From positions 62,001 through 126,000 of the forward strand of contig NZ_JAIERS010000005.1 in the NCBI RefSeq assembly GCF_019746665.1: a DNA stretch of 64,000 bases, given 5' to 3'. The notes below the pieces were generated by a model that searched no databases, was not told where the DNA came from, and was given only the letters and a program-made list of their open reading frames with translations. This document shows positions 1 to 7,625 of the stretch, piece after piece (position 1 is the stretch's first letter; every line of letters starts with the position of its first letter). The position numbers and the translations under genes were made by a program. Source of the stretch: Sphingomonas sp. (GTDB lineage: Bacteria; Pseudomonadota; Alphaproteobacteria; Sphingomonadales; Sphingomonadaceae).

Positions 1-260
1 AGCTGAAGGAAAGCGGCCTGCTGACCGAAGGCGAAGTGACGATCCAGCCCGAAGGCAGCGAACAGCCCTTCGTCTATCGCGGCTTCCAGATGGTCGACGA
101 GAACAAGCTGCGCGATCTGCGCGGCGACCAGCTGCGCAAGATGTCGCAGAACGGCATGTTGCCGCTGCTCTACGCGCATCTGTTCTCGCTCGCGCTGATG
201 CGGGAGATTTTCCAGCGCCAGCTCGATCGCGGCCTGATGCCGGCGCCCGCCGCGCTCTAA
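1..260 (+). CDS. SapC family protein, C-terminal part (5' end outside window)
   Basis: The reading frame is open from base 3 and ends at the TAA at 258-260, giving about 85 residues. The visible part has the pattern seen at the C-terminus of SapC-family proteins of alphaproteobacteria: a segment with FRMVDE-like character (here YRGFQMVDENKL), then a leucine-rich helix with LPLLYAHLFSLALM close to the end. SapC proteins were named for an S-layer locus, but most sphingomonad copies have no proven role. The start and most of the domain lie outside the window, so only family membership can be proposed. Confidence 0.7.
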   Translation, partial: LKESGLLTEGEVTIQPEGSEQPFVYRGFQMVDENKLRDLRGDQLRKMSQNGMLPLLYAHLFSLALMREIFQRQLDRGLMPAPAAL

Positions 261-378
261 GATTAATCCAAGGGCGCGTGCGCGAAACGCTTTGTTTCGT
301 GCATCGCGGCGCGACACGGCTTGAAACCGATTTGCCCGGCGCCTATTTGGGTTGAGCGCGGCGCCGTGTCCCCCCTTT

Positions 379-462
379 CGCGGACCGCGTGATACATCTT
401 CGGATGTATCCCCTCCCTGAACCTTGGCCACCTCGCGTGCCTTTGCCGCGAGGTGGTTTTTT
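379..462 (+). ncRNA. probable trans-acting small RNA with anti-Shine-Dalgarno core
   Basis: No convincing ORF covers this stretch. It holds a perfect 8-bp hairpin with a UUCG tetraloop (391-398 with 403-410), then a C-rich unpaired core CCCCTCCCT at 410-418, then a rho-independent terminator (428-462). A UUCG hairpin, exposed anti-SD and terminator is the architecture of alphaproteobacterial small RNAs such as the suhB-type family, and the length of about 84 nt also fits. The 5' end is uncertain. A further perfect inverted repeat upstream (313-320 with 363-370) could mean a longer transcript starting near 300. The family assignment is inferred by resemblance. Confidence 0.55.
428..462 (+). 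terminator. rho-independent terminator
   Basis: A perfect 10-bp stem (CCACCTCGCG at 428-437 with CGCGAGGTGG at 447-456) has a 9-nt loop and is followed directly by six T residues (457-462). It most likely ends the small RNA just upstream. Confidence 0.85.
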
Positions 463-470
463 ATGCGCCG

Positions 471-1319
471 TTATTCGGCCGCGGTGGCGAGGCTGCCCAG
501 CGCTTCGTCGGCGAGCGCGGTGACCATCGCCCGCACCAGTTGGGCGGCGGCGGCGAAGCCCGGCCCCGGCGCGTCGAGCGGGGGATCGAGATACAGCCGG
601 CGATCAAGCTCCACCTGCACCGCATGGATACCGCGCGGCGGCGCGCCATGGCGATCGAGGATGTGCCCGCCCGCATAAGGCGTGTTGAGCGCATGGGCGA
701 GCCCGGCGGCGTCCGCCACCGCCTCCAGCGTCGCCACGAAGCGCGCCGCGCTCGTCCGCCCGAAGCGATCGCCGAACACCACGCGCGCGACCGACTCGGG
801 CGGCCCCAGGGGCGGCATCGAGTGGAGATCGAGCAGCACCGCCACCCCGAAACGCGCCCGCGCCGCCGCCAGCGCCTCGGCGAGCGCGGCGTGATAGGGG
901 CGGTGGACACTCGCGATCCGCGCCTCCACGTCGCGCGCCTGGAGCCGCCCGCGCCACAGATCGCGCCCGCCGACGCGGCGCGGCACCAGCCCCAGCCCGC
1001 TGCGCAGCTTCACGCTCGGCGCGCCCTGGCGACGCGGATCGGCGCCCGCGTCGATCGCCGGATCGCGCTCCTGCTCGGCGCGGTTCAGGTCGATCCAGGC
1101 GCGCGCGGTGCGCTCGATCAGCACGGTCTCGCCCCCCCAGGCGGCGCGGGCGAGCGTGTCGATATGCCGGTCCTCGAGCGGCCGCAGCGCGCCCGGCGGC
1201 AGCGCGAGCAGGGGCAGCATCGCCGCGGGATAATCGCGCCCGCCATGCGGCACCGAGACGACCACCGGGCTCGCCGGGGTCGCCGCGCCCAGCCGATCGA
1301 AGCTGCCGTGCCGCGTCAT
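471..1319 (-). CDS. N-formylglutamate amidohydrolase family protein
   Basis: This 282-residue protein carries the family's N-terminal SVPHGG motif (residues about 22-27), followed by ED..D and DLNR motifs expected around the metal-dependent active site. Family members hydrolyse N-formylglutamate to glutamate and formate, the last step of one histidine-degradation route. No hut genes are nearby, so the physiological substrate is uncertain. The ATG at 1317-1319 is divergent from cpdR, a neighbourhood I associate with sphingomonads. The gene ends just after the terminator of the small RNA on the other strand. Confidence 0.85.
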   Translation of the reverse strand: MTRHGSFDRLGAATPASPVVVSVPHGGRDYPAAMLPLLALPPGALRPLEDRHIDTLARAAWGGETVLIERTARAWIDLNRAEQERDPAIDAGADPRRQGAPSVKLRSGLGLVPRRVGGRDLWRGRLQARDVEARIASVHRPYHAALAEALAAARARFGVAVLLDLHSMPPLGPPESVARVVFGDRFGRTSAARFVATLEAVADAAGLAHALNTPYAGGHILDRHGAPPRGIHAVQVELDRRLYLDPPLDAPGPGFAAAAQLVRAMVTALADEALGSLATAAE

Positions 1320-1402
1320 CGCCGATGGTTTAGGGGAAGCGCCCCCCAGCGGGTAGGGGCAGGCTGGAAAATCTTAAAGGGTTGGCGGATAAAAGCCTCC
1401 GC

Positions 1403-1786
1403 ATGACTAGCCCGCGAATCCTGCTTGCCGAAGACGATGACGTGATGCGCAGCTATCTGGCGCGCGCGCTGGAACGCGCGGGCTATGCGGTGGTCTCGGT
1501 CGACCGGGGCACCGCCGCCCTGCCGCTGATCGAGGCGGAGCATTTCGACCTGCTGCTCACCGACATCGTGATGCCCGAGATGGACGGCATCGAACTCGCG
1601 CAGAAGGCGGGAGAAGTCGCCCCCAATTTGCGGGTGATGTTCATCACCGGCTTCGCCGCCGTCACGCTGAAGGCGGGCCATGCGATGCCCAATGCGCGGG
1701 TCTTGTCCAAGCCGTTCCACCTGCGCGATCTGGTGCTGGAGGTCGATCGGCTGTTCGAAGGCGGGCAGGCGACGCTGCGGCCGTAA
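1403..1786 (+). CDS. cpdR: CpdR-type single-domain response regulator
   Basis: This is a receiver-only protein of 127 residues: an acidic pocket EDDD near residue 10-13, phospho-acceptor Asp54 in LLTDIVMPEMDG, then the switch segment MFITGFAAVTLKAG and a conserved SKPFHLRDL. The last two are characteristic of CpdR, which in Caulobacter helps deliver substrates such as CtrA regulators and PdeA to ClpXP when unphosphorylated. I chose the ATG at 1403 because the sequence before it is not conserved-looking and the TTG at 1382 would add seven poorly supported residues. Its kinase (CckA/ChpT in other species) is not in the window. Confidence 0.9.
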   Translation: MTSPRILLAEDDDVMRSYLARALERAGYAVVSVDRGTAALPLIEAEHFDLLLTDIVMPEMDGIELAQKAGEVAPNLRVMFITGFAAVTLKAGHAMPNARVLSKPFHLRDLVLEVDRLFEGGQATLRP

Positions 1787-1844
1787 CATCCGGCGAAAGC
1801 GCTTGCGCGCGCGCGCCGCTCCGGTTATGCGGCGCTTCCTTCGT

Positions 1845-1919
1845 GGGCGTGTAGCTCAGTGGTAGAGCACTGTGTTGACATCGCAGGGGTCGCAAGTTCA
1901 ATCCTTGCCACGCCCACCA
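1845..1919 (+). tRNA. tRNA-Val(GAC)
   Basis: The cloverleaf can be drawn by eye. The acceptor GGGCGTG pairs with CACGCCC, the D-arm contains GCTCAGTGGTAGAGC, and the anticodon loop TTGACAT gives GAC. The T-arm contains GTTCAATC, and CCA is encoded at the 3' end. Confidence 0.97.
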
Positions 1920-1927
1920 TCGAAACA

Positions 1928-1960
1928 GGCCGCCGCGTCGCTTGACCGGCGGCCTTTTTT
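1928..1960 (+). terminator. rho-independent terminator after tRNA-Val
   Basis: GGCCGCCG (1928-1935) pairs with CGGCGGCC (1947-1954) and is followed by six T residues (1955-1960), nine bases after the tRNA CCA end. Confidence 0.85.
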
Positions 1961-1983
1961 CATCCGCGCGGACGGCGCGCGGC

Positions 1984-2208
1984 TCAGGCGGCATTGCCCG
2001 GCACCAGCCGCGTGCGGCGCGGGCAGGCGGCGTGGCAGGCGGCGCCGCAATCGGGCTTGGGCGCGGATTTGCCGGGCAGCGGAATCTCGATCGGAGCATG
2101 GCCGCCGCACAGGCTCAGCCGCAGCACGGTAACGGCGGCGGAGCACGGGATGCCGGCACCCGCCAGCGCCACCGCGCCCGCCATCGCCAGGGCGCGATCA
2201 AACCGCAC
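1984..2208 (-). CDS. small exported cysteine-rich protein, unknown function
   Basis: The 74 residues begin with a GTG at 2208-2206 that overlaps the hemN stop codon by 11 bases, so the two are probably translationally coupled. Residues 1-25 look like a signal peptide (RFDR, then a hydrophobic Ala/Gly/Leu stretch, cleavage near CSAA). The mature part is short and has five cysteines in all, including a CX3CX3C cluster near the C-terminus (CGAACHAAC). The Cys cluster suggests metal or disulfide chemistry, but no family is recognised. Position after hemN suggests a link to heme or iron metabolism, which is inference. Confidence 0.6.
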   Translation of the reverse strand: MRFDRALAMAGAVALAGAGIPCSAAVTVLRLSLCGGHAPIEIPLPGKSAPKPDCGAACHAACPRRTRLVPGNAA

Positions 2209-3517
2209 TGCTGAACCGCACGGCGCTGCTCGCGCGATAGGGATCGAGCGTGGCCGCGATCGCGCGCGCATAGGGCAGGCCATCGTCGGTCAGGCTCAGC
2301 CGCGTGCCATCGAGCGCCGCGACCCCTGCTGCCAGGAAAGGCGTGAGCGCCGCGCGCGCGCCGGCCAGGCCGGGCAGCCCGGCGAGTTCGGCGCTGCCCT
2401 GGCACAGCAGCGCCTCGATCGCGTTGCCCACGGCGCGGTCGGCCGCCGATCGGCGCAGGCCGCGCGCGGTGGCGAACTGGCCCTGGCCGATGCGCAGATG
2501 ATAGCGCCCGCTATTCTTCTCATTCTGGAGCAGCGCGCCGGGAAAGCCGCTGATCGCCGAGGCGCCGAGCCCGATCAGCGCGCGCGCGGGATCGTCGGTG
2601 AAGCCTTGGAAATTGCGGGCGAGCGTGCCGGCGGCCGCCGCGCGCGCCAGCGGATCCCCGGGCTTGGCGAAATGATCGAAGCCGATCGGCGCGTAGCCCG
2701 CCGCGCTCAGCCGGGCATGAGCGAAGCGCGCCATCTCGAACCGCGCCGCCGCGTCGGGCAGGGCGCGCGCGTCGATCTGGCGCTGGCGCGGCAGCAGATG
2801 CGGGACATGCGCATAGCCGAACACCGCCAGCCGATCCGGCCCCAGTGCGATCGCCTGATCGAGCGTCGCGTCGAGATCGCCGAGCGATTGCCCCGGCAGG
2901 CCATACATCAGATCGAAATTGAGCGAGCTGACCCCCGCCAGCCGCAGCTGCGCCACCGCGCAGGCGATCATATCGACCGGCTGGACGCGCCCGATCGCCG
3001 CCTGGACATGCGGCGCGAAGGTCTGCACCCCCAGGCTCGCGCGGTGGACCCCGGCGCGGGCGAGCGCCGCCGCCCAGCTCCAGCCAAAGGCGCGCGGATC
3101 AAGCTCGACCGACAGTTCCGCGCGGCGCAGATCGAAGCGCGCGCGCAGCCGGGCGAGCAGCGCGTCGAACTGTTCGGGGCTGAGCGCATTGGGGCTGCCG
3201 CCACCGAGCGCCACCCGGCTGAGCGCGCGCGCGCCCAGCCGGTCCGCGACCAGATCGAGCTCCTCGCCCAGCCGTTGCAGATAGGCCGAGAGCCGCGCGC
3301 TGCGATTGGCGGCGCCGGTGTTGCACCCGCAATACCAGCAAATCTGGTGGCAATAGGGGATGTGGAGATAGAGCGACACCGGCGCTTCCACCGGCAGCGC
3401 GGCGAGCGCCGCCGCCATGTCCCCCGGGCCGACGCTCTCGTCGAATTCGGCCGCGGTCGGGAAGCTGGTATAGCGCGGCACCGGCCGCTCGAGCAGTTGG
3501 GGATGATAGCGCCACAT
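2198..3517 (-). CDS. hemN: oxygen-independent coproporphyrinogen III oxidase
   Basis: This radical-SAM enzyme converts coproporphyrinogen III to protoporphyrinogen IX without oxygen, in the cytoplasm. The 439 residues include the family motifs: PRYTSFPTA near the N-terminus, the 4Fe-4S-binding CX3CX2C (Cys56, Cys60, Cys63 in YCHQICWYCGC), then GGGSPN and the HemN-type GVQTF. The ATG at 3517 was preferred over an upstream extension because MWRYHP followed by the PRYTS motif matches HemN N-termini. An FNR-type box lies 35 bases upstream, consistent with induction at low oxygen, and the cbb3 oxidase cluster next door demands heme under the same condition. Confidence 0.95.
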   Translation of the reverse strand: MWRYHPQLLERPVPRYTSFPTAAEFDESVGPGDMAAALAALPVEAPVSLYLHIPYCHQICWYCGCNTGAANRSARLSAYLQRLGEELDLVADRLGARALSRVALGGGSPNALSPEQFDALLARLRARFDLRRAELSVELDPRAFGWSWAAALARAGVHRASLGVQTFAPHVQAAIGRVQPVDMIACAVAQLRLAGVSSLNFDLMYGLPGQSLGDLDATLDQAIALGPDRLAVFGYAHVPHLLPRQRQIDARALPDAAARFEMARFAHARLSAAGYAPIGFDHFAKPGDPLARAAAAGTLARNFQGFTDDPARALIGLGASAISGFPGALLQNEKNSGRYHLRIGQGQFATARGLRRSAADRAVGNAIEALLCQGSAELAGLPGLAGARAALTPFLAAGVAALDGTRLSLTDDGLPYARAIAATLDPYRASSAVRFSSAV

Positions 3518-3551
3518 GGCGGTGGCATCGCCCCGATCGCTTTCCCCCGCC

Positions 3552-3565
3552 TTGACGCGGATCAA
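3552..3565. promoter_or_regulatory. FNR/FnrL-type binding site between hemN and ompW
   Basis: TTGACGCGGATCAA matches the FNR consensus TTGAT-N4-ATCAA with one mismatch. It lies 35 bp before the hemN start on the minus strand and 56 bp before the ompW start on the plus strand, so it could serve either or both. Confidence 0.75.
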
Positions 3566-3620
3566 AGCGCGCACCCGTTTCGCGGGCGCATCAACGCCCT
3601 ACCCAGCGGAGGTAGGGACA

Positions 3621-4292
3621 ATGATCAAGATGGCGTTGGCCGCGGCGGCGGCGGTGGTGGTTTCCGGTCAGGCGATGGCGCAGGACCGGGTGGGCATCAA
3701 GCAGGGCGACGTGCTGCTGCGGGTGCGCACGATCGCGGTGGTACCAACGGGGCGCAACGGCCCGATCCTGCCGGCGCTGCCCACCGAAAGCGTCGATGTT
3801 GGGCACAGCGTCGTCCCCGAAATCGACCTGACGTACATGGCGACCAACCATATCGGGTTCGAGCTGATCGCCGCGACCAGCCGGCACGAGATCGCGACGG
3901 TGGGGCCGGGGACCAAGAATGTCGGCAATATCATCACCACCTGGGTGCTCCCGCCGACACTCACCGCGCAATATCACTTCAACCCCAAGGCCAAGGTGCG
4001 GCCCTATGTCGGCGCCGGGGTGAACCTGACCGTGTTCTGGAACGCCCATTCGACGCGGGCGTTGGAGGCGGTCGCCGGGCGGACACCGGTGCAATTGCCG
4101 ACCAGCGTCGGCTGGGCGCTGCAGGCGGGCACCGACATCGACATCTCAAAGAAGTTCTTCGTGAACATCGACGTGAAATATCTCGATGTCGGCACCCGCG
4201 CCCGGCTCTTCAGCGCCGGGCTGGGGTTGCAGCGGGTGCAGGTGGACGTGAACCCGGTGGTGGTGGGCATCGGCCTGGGAGTGCGGCTGTAA
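3621..4292 (+). CDS. ompW: OmpW family outer membrane protein
   Basis: The product has 223 residues: a signal peptide of about 20 residues ending in QAMA-QD, then an eight-stranded beta-barrel pattern. It includes the family segments PEIDLTYMATNHIGFEL and the RPYVGAGVNLT region, and ends on a C-terminal hydrophobic strand (VVVGIGLGVRL). OmpW proteins form narrow hydrophobic channels in the outer membrane, and in other bacteria some are induced under low oxygen. ATG at 3621 has a GGAGG ribosome site at 3608-3612. The upstream FNR box suggests it belongs to the same micro-oxic response as hemN. Confidence 0.92.
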   Translation: MIKMALAAAAAVVVSGQAMAQDRVGIKQGDVLLRVRTIAVVPTGRNGPILPALPTESVDVGHSVVPEIDLTYMATNHIGFELIAATSRHEIATVGPGTKNVGNIITTWVLPPTLTAQYHFNPKAKVRPYVGAGVNLTVFWNAHSTRALEAVAGRTPVQLPTSVGWALQAGTDIDISKKFFVNIDVKYLDVGTRARLFSAGLGLQRVQVDVNPVVVGIGLGVRL

Positions 4293-4354
4293 CGGCAAGC
4301 CAGTTGTCCGGGTGACATCCTGGCGCTACATTCCTGCGGTCAAGGAGATGCGTC

Positions 4355-4603
4355 ATGGAAATCCCGCGCGACGGGCGCGTCGCCGTCGATCTGGGTAATG
4401 CCGAAGCCCTTGGCGAGCGGCTGGTGGCGGAGGGGCGTTTCGCCTCGCTTTCCGAAGCGTGCCGGGCGGGGTTGTGGCGGCTGTCCGAAGACGCGCGTGT
4501 CCTTGACCGGCTGGTCGCGCTGGGGAAGGCGGGGCTTGCCAGCGGCTTGGCGGAAGGCTTCGATATTGATGCGTTCGTCGCGGACGCCTCCACCGCTGGG
4601 TGA
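4355..4603 (+). CDS. parD: ParD-family antitoxin
   Basis: This 82-residue protein looks like a ribbon-helix-helix antitoxin: a short N-terminal beta segment (VAVDLGNAEAL), a helix pair (LVAEGRFASLSEACRAGL), then an acidic flexible tail that would bind the toxin. It is followed by a ParE-like toxin whose GTG start overlaps its TGA stop, the usual arrangement of parDE modules. ATG at 4355 follows AAGGAG (4341-4346). The pair sits between ompW and the convergent cco cluster, so it does not disrupt either unit. Confidence 0.85.
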   Translation: MEIPRDGRVAVDLGNAEALGERLVAEGRFASLSEACRAGLWRLSEDARVLDRLVALGKAGLASGLAEGFDIDAFVADASTAG

Positions 4604-4893
4604 AGCTCGCTTGGTCAAAGCTCGCCGTTGAAGAACTGGACGCACTCCGTCGTTATTCGATCGAGCGCTGGGGCGTGGAGGTCGCGACGCGCTATTTGGC
4701 GGACATCCGCGACAGCGCCACGCGCGTCGCCGCGAACCCGGCGCTGGCGCGGCCCATATCTCCAGAATTTCGCCTGTTTCGGGTGCGATCCCATTATCTC
4801 ATCGTCAGCCCCGACCCGGCGGCCGGCACGCTGATCGTAGCACGCGTCCTGCACACGGCGATGGACCTGGAGCGCCATCTCCCGTCTCGGTGA
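4600..4893 (+). CDS. parE: ParE/RelE-fold toxin
   Basis: This 97-residue protein has the ParE/RelE pattern: LAVEELDALRRYSIERWG as the N-terminal helices, an R-P-I-S-P motif mid-protein, and the C-terminal strands RVRSHYLIVSPDP and LIVARVLHTAMDLERHL. ParE toxins generally act on DNA gyrase. Other superfamily members cleave mRNA, so the target cannot be fixed from sequence. Start GTG at 4600 overlaps the parD stop (GTGA), implying coupled translation. It ends 10 bases before the stop of ccoS on the opposite strand. Confidence 0.87.
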   Translation: MKLAWSKLAVEELDALRRYSIERWGVEVATRYLADIRDSATRVAANPALARPISPEFRLFRVRSHYLIVSPDPAAGTLIVARVLHTAMDLERHLPSR

Positions 4894-4903
4894 GGCGCGC
4901 GCC

Positions 4904-5047
4904 TCAATCCTCCTCCTCGATCAGCACGCGCAGCGCGGCGCCGTCGAGATCCTCGAACTGGCCGCTCTTGGCCGCCCAGAAGAAGGCGCCGAGCCCGGCC
5001 AGGCCCAGGCCGAGCGCGATCGGGATGAGCAGCGCGACCCCGGTCAT
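4904..5047 (-). CDS. ccoS: cbb3 oxidase maturation protein CcoS
   Basis: This 47-residue membrane protein has one N-terminal transmembrane helix (LLIPIALGLGLAGLGAFFW) followed by the family signature KSGQFEDLDGAALRVL and an acidic end (EEED). CcoS is needed for cofactor insertion into the cbb3 oxidase catalytic subunit. ATG overlaps the ccoI stop by four bases (ATGA), making it the last gene of ccoNOQPGHIS. Confidence 0.95.
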   Translation of the reverse strand: MTGVALLIPIALGLGLAGLGAFFWAAKSGQFEDLDGAALRVLIEEED

Positions 5048-7170
5048 CGTGCCGCCCCGCGCAGGCGTAGCGCATTGCCCACCACCAGCAGCGACGAGCC
5101 CGACATGGCGAGGGCGGCGATCAGCGGCGTCACCTGGCCGGCGATCGCGAGCGGCACCGCGAGCAGGTTATAGCCGATCGCGAGCGCGAAATTCTGCCGC
5201 ACCACCGCCATCGTCGCCCGCGCCGCGCGCACCGCGCGGGGCACCGCGCGCAGCTGGTCGCCAAAGAACAGCGCGTCGGCGGCCTGCTGGCCGACATCGG
5301 TCGCCTCGGCAGGCGCCATCGCGACGCTCGCCGCCTTGAGCGCGGGGCCGTCATTGAGTCCGTCGCCCACCATCAGCACGCGCGCGCCGGCGGCCTGGAG
5401 CGCGGCGATGCGCGCGGCCTTGTCGGCGGGGCTCATACGCGCGGCGGCGGTGATGCCCAGCGGTCCGGCGACTTGCGCCACGCCGGCGGGGGAATCGCCC
5501 GAAAACAGCACCGGATCGAGCCCGAGCGCGGCGAGTTCGGCGATCGCCGCGGCTGCATCGGCGCGGGGCGGATCGGCGACCTCGATCGCGGCGTTGATCG
5601 TGCCCCAGGCGAAGGCCGCCCGGTGTTCCGCGCTCGCGGCCCCGCCCAGTACCCAATCGGGCCGGCCGAGCCGGGCGCGTTCGCCTTGGTAGAAGCCCTC
5701 GATTCCGAGCCCAGGATGTTCGACCAACCCCGTGATCGCCGCCGGCGCGACACCCTCCAACGCCGCGCTCACCGCGCGGGCGAGCGGGTGGCGGCTCGCC
5801 CCGGCCAGCGCCGCGAGCACCGCGCGCGCCGCCGCCTCCTCGGGCAGCCCGGCGGTCACGCGCGGCTGGCCGAGCGTCACCGTCCCGGTCTTGTCGAGCA
5901 CCACGCGGCTGGCGCGGGCGAGGCGTTCGAGCGCGGAGCCGTCCTTCACCAGCACCCCCGCGCGCAGCAGCGCGCCGCTCGCCACCACCTGCGCGACCGG
6001 CACCGCGAGCCCCAGCGCGCAGGGACAGGTGATGATCAGCACCGCGACCGCGATCGTCACCGCCTGGTGGAGCGAGGCGCCGGCGATCAGCCAGCCGACG
6101 AAGCTCGCCGCCGCGAGGCTGTGGACCGCCGGCGCGTACCAGCGCGCGGCGCGATCGGCGACGCGGACATAGGCCGATCGGCTCTGCCCCGCCGCCTCCA
6201 TCAGCCGGGCGATCTCGGCGATTGCGCAACCCTCGCCCACCGCCGTCACGCGGATGGTGAGCGGGGCGGCGAGGTTGATCGTGCCCGCGAGCACCTTGGT
6301 CCCCGGGCGCGCGGCCTCGGGCAGGCTTTCGCCCGTCACCAGCGCGCGGTCGATGCTGCTTTCGCCCGCCTCGACCACGCCATCGGCGGCGATGCGCTCG
6401 CCGGCTGCTACGAGCAGCCGCATTCCGGGCGCGAGTTCGGCGGCGTCGCGGCGTTCGGCGATGCCGCCGCGCACCACCGTCGCCTCGCGCGGCACGCGGC
6501 GGAGCAGCGCGGCGACGCCATCCTCGGCGCGGGCGCGCGCGACACTGTCGAGCAGCCGCCCGGCGAGCAGGAAGAACAGCAGCATCACCGCGCCGTCGAA
6601 ATAGGCGTGCGCCCCGCCGGTCGCGGTTTCGTAGAGGCTGGTGGCGGCGGTGAGCGCCACGCCGATGCTGATCGGCACGTCCATGTTGGTCCGCCCCCGC
6701 CGCAGCGCGCGCGCGGCGCTCTCGAAGAAGGGGCGGCCGGCATAGGCGATGGCGGGCAGCGCGATCAGCGCCGAAAGCCAGTGGAACAGCTGCCGCGTCG
6801 CACCATCGGCGCCCGACCAGATCGAGACCGACAGCAGCATCACGTTCATCGCCGCGAACCCCGCGACGCCAAGCGCGAGCGCCAGCCGGCGCGCCTCGCC
6901 GGGTGCCTGGGCGGGCGGCGCCGCGAAGGGGTGGGCGGCGAAGCCCAGCGCGTCGATCGCGGTGAGCAGCGCGGCCTCGTCCAGCTCGGGCAGATGGGCG
7001 ACGCGCAGCCTTTTGGCGGAAAAGTTCACCCGCGCCGCGATCACCCCGGGCGTCGCGCCGAGCCCGGTTTCGAGCGTGGCGATGCACCCGGCGCAGCGCA
7101 GCCCCTCGACGCTGAACAGGCTCTCGGCGGCGGCGCTGGCGGCATGAGGCGGGGCGGCGGCGATCGTCAC
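5044..7170 (-). CDS. ccoI: cbb3 oxidase-associated copper-translocating P-type ATPase
   Basis: This P1B ATPase (FixI/CcoI) moves copper across the inner membrane for assembly of the CuB centre of cbb3 oxidase. Its 708 residues hold an N-terminal heavy-metal domain with CAGC (residues 26-29), the phosphatase loop TGES (279-282), the membrane CPC metal site (382-384), the phosphorylation motif DKTGT (426-430) and a GDGLNDGPAL hinge near the C-terminus. Its first codons overlap the ccoH stop (ATGA) and its stop overlaps the ccoS start. Confidence 0.95.
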   Translation of the reverse strand: MTIAAAPPHAASAAAESLFSVEGLRCAGCIATLETGLGATPGVIAARVNFSAKRLRVAHLPELDEAALLTAIDALGFAAHPFAAPPAQAPGEARRLALALGVAGFAAMNVMLLSVSIWSGADGATRQLFHWLSALIALPAIAYAGRPFFESAARALRRGRTNMDVPISIGVALTAATSLYETATGGAHAYFDGAVMLLFFLLAGRLLDSVARARAEDGVAALLRRVPREATVVRGGIAERRDAAELAPGMRLLVAAGERIAADGVVEAGESSIDRALVTGESLPEAARPGTKVLAGTINLAAPLTIRVTAVGEGCAIAEIARLMEAAGQSRSAYVRVADRAARWYAPAVHSLAAASFVGWLIAGASLHQAVTIAVAVLIITCPCALGLAVPVAQVVASGALLRAGVLVKDGSALERLARASRVVLDKTGTVTLGQPRVTAGLPEEAAARAVLAALAGASRHPLARAVSAALEGVAPAAITGLVEHPGLGIEGFYQGERARLGRPDWVLGGAASAEHRAAFAWGTINAAIEVADPPRADAAAAIAELAALGLDPVLFSGDSPAGVAQVAGPLGITAAARMSPADKAARIAALQAAGARVLMVGDGLNDGPALKAASVAMAPAEATDVGQQAADALFFGDQLRAVPRAVRAARATMAVVRQNFALAIGYNLLAVPLAIAGQVTPLIAALAMSGSSLLVVGNALRLRGAAR

Positions 7171-7625
7171 GCGCGCAGCTCGGTTTCGAAGCGGGCCTGG
7201 GCGCCGCCATCGCGCGCCTCGATCAGCAGCTGCCAGCGTCCCGGCGGCAGTGCGACCGGCGCGCGGTAGCGGCCCGGGGTCGCGGCGGGCAGCAGCTCGA
7301 TCACGCGATCGGGCAGCGCGCCGAGTGGATGCCGCGCGCTCACCCGCACCCGCGCGCCCGCCACCGGCCGCCCGGCGCGCCGCAACACCAGCATCAGCCG
7401 GCCGCCGGCGATCTCCGGCTCGGCGCGCCAGCCGGCGCGGTCCTGCGCCGCCGCCTCGTCGAGCCAGCGCGCATAATGCTGGCTCGCGACATAGCTGTTA
7501 TCGACCACGGTGCCGCCGAAAGTCATCACCGCGGTGCGCGCCATGTAGAAATTCACCGCGATCACCGCCGCGAAAAAGGCGATCAGGATCGCGGCCATGT
7601 GCTGGCCGGTGAAGCGCGCGGTCAT
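7167..7625 (-). CDS. ccoH: FixH/CcoH family cbb3 assembly protein
   Basis: The protein is 152 residues with an N-terminal transmembrane helix (MAAILIAFFAAVIAVNFYMA) and the FixH motif FGGTVVDNSYVASQHYARWL. A periplasmic beta-rich domain follows that ends in PGRWQLLIEA. FixH/CcoH is a membrane-anchored partner required for stable cbb3 assembly and works with CcoI. It overlaps the flanking genes by four bases at each end. Confidence 0.93.
   Translation of the reverse strand: MTARFTGQHMAAILIAFFAAVIAVNFYMARTAVMTFGGTVVDNSYVASQHYARWLDEAAAQDRAGWRAEPEIAGGRLMLVLRRAGRPVAGARVRVSARHPLGALPDRVIELLPAATPGRYRAPVALPPGRWQLLIEARDGGAQARFETELRA

Noticed and set aside
261..427. Two-piece tmRNA or SRP RNA in the region after sapC
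   Set aside because: No tRNA-like acceptor, no tag-peptide frame and no SRP Alu or GNAR-loop features; only the hairpin-terminator small RNA could be supported.
1994..4315. A 773-codon plus-strand frame across hemN and ompW
   Set aside because: It runs through two clear genes in other frames and has Arg/Ala-rich shadow composition.
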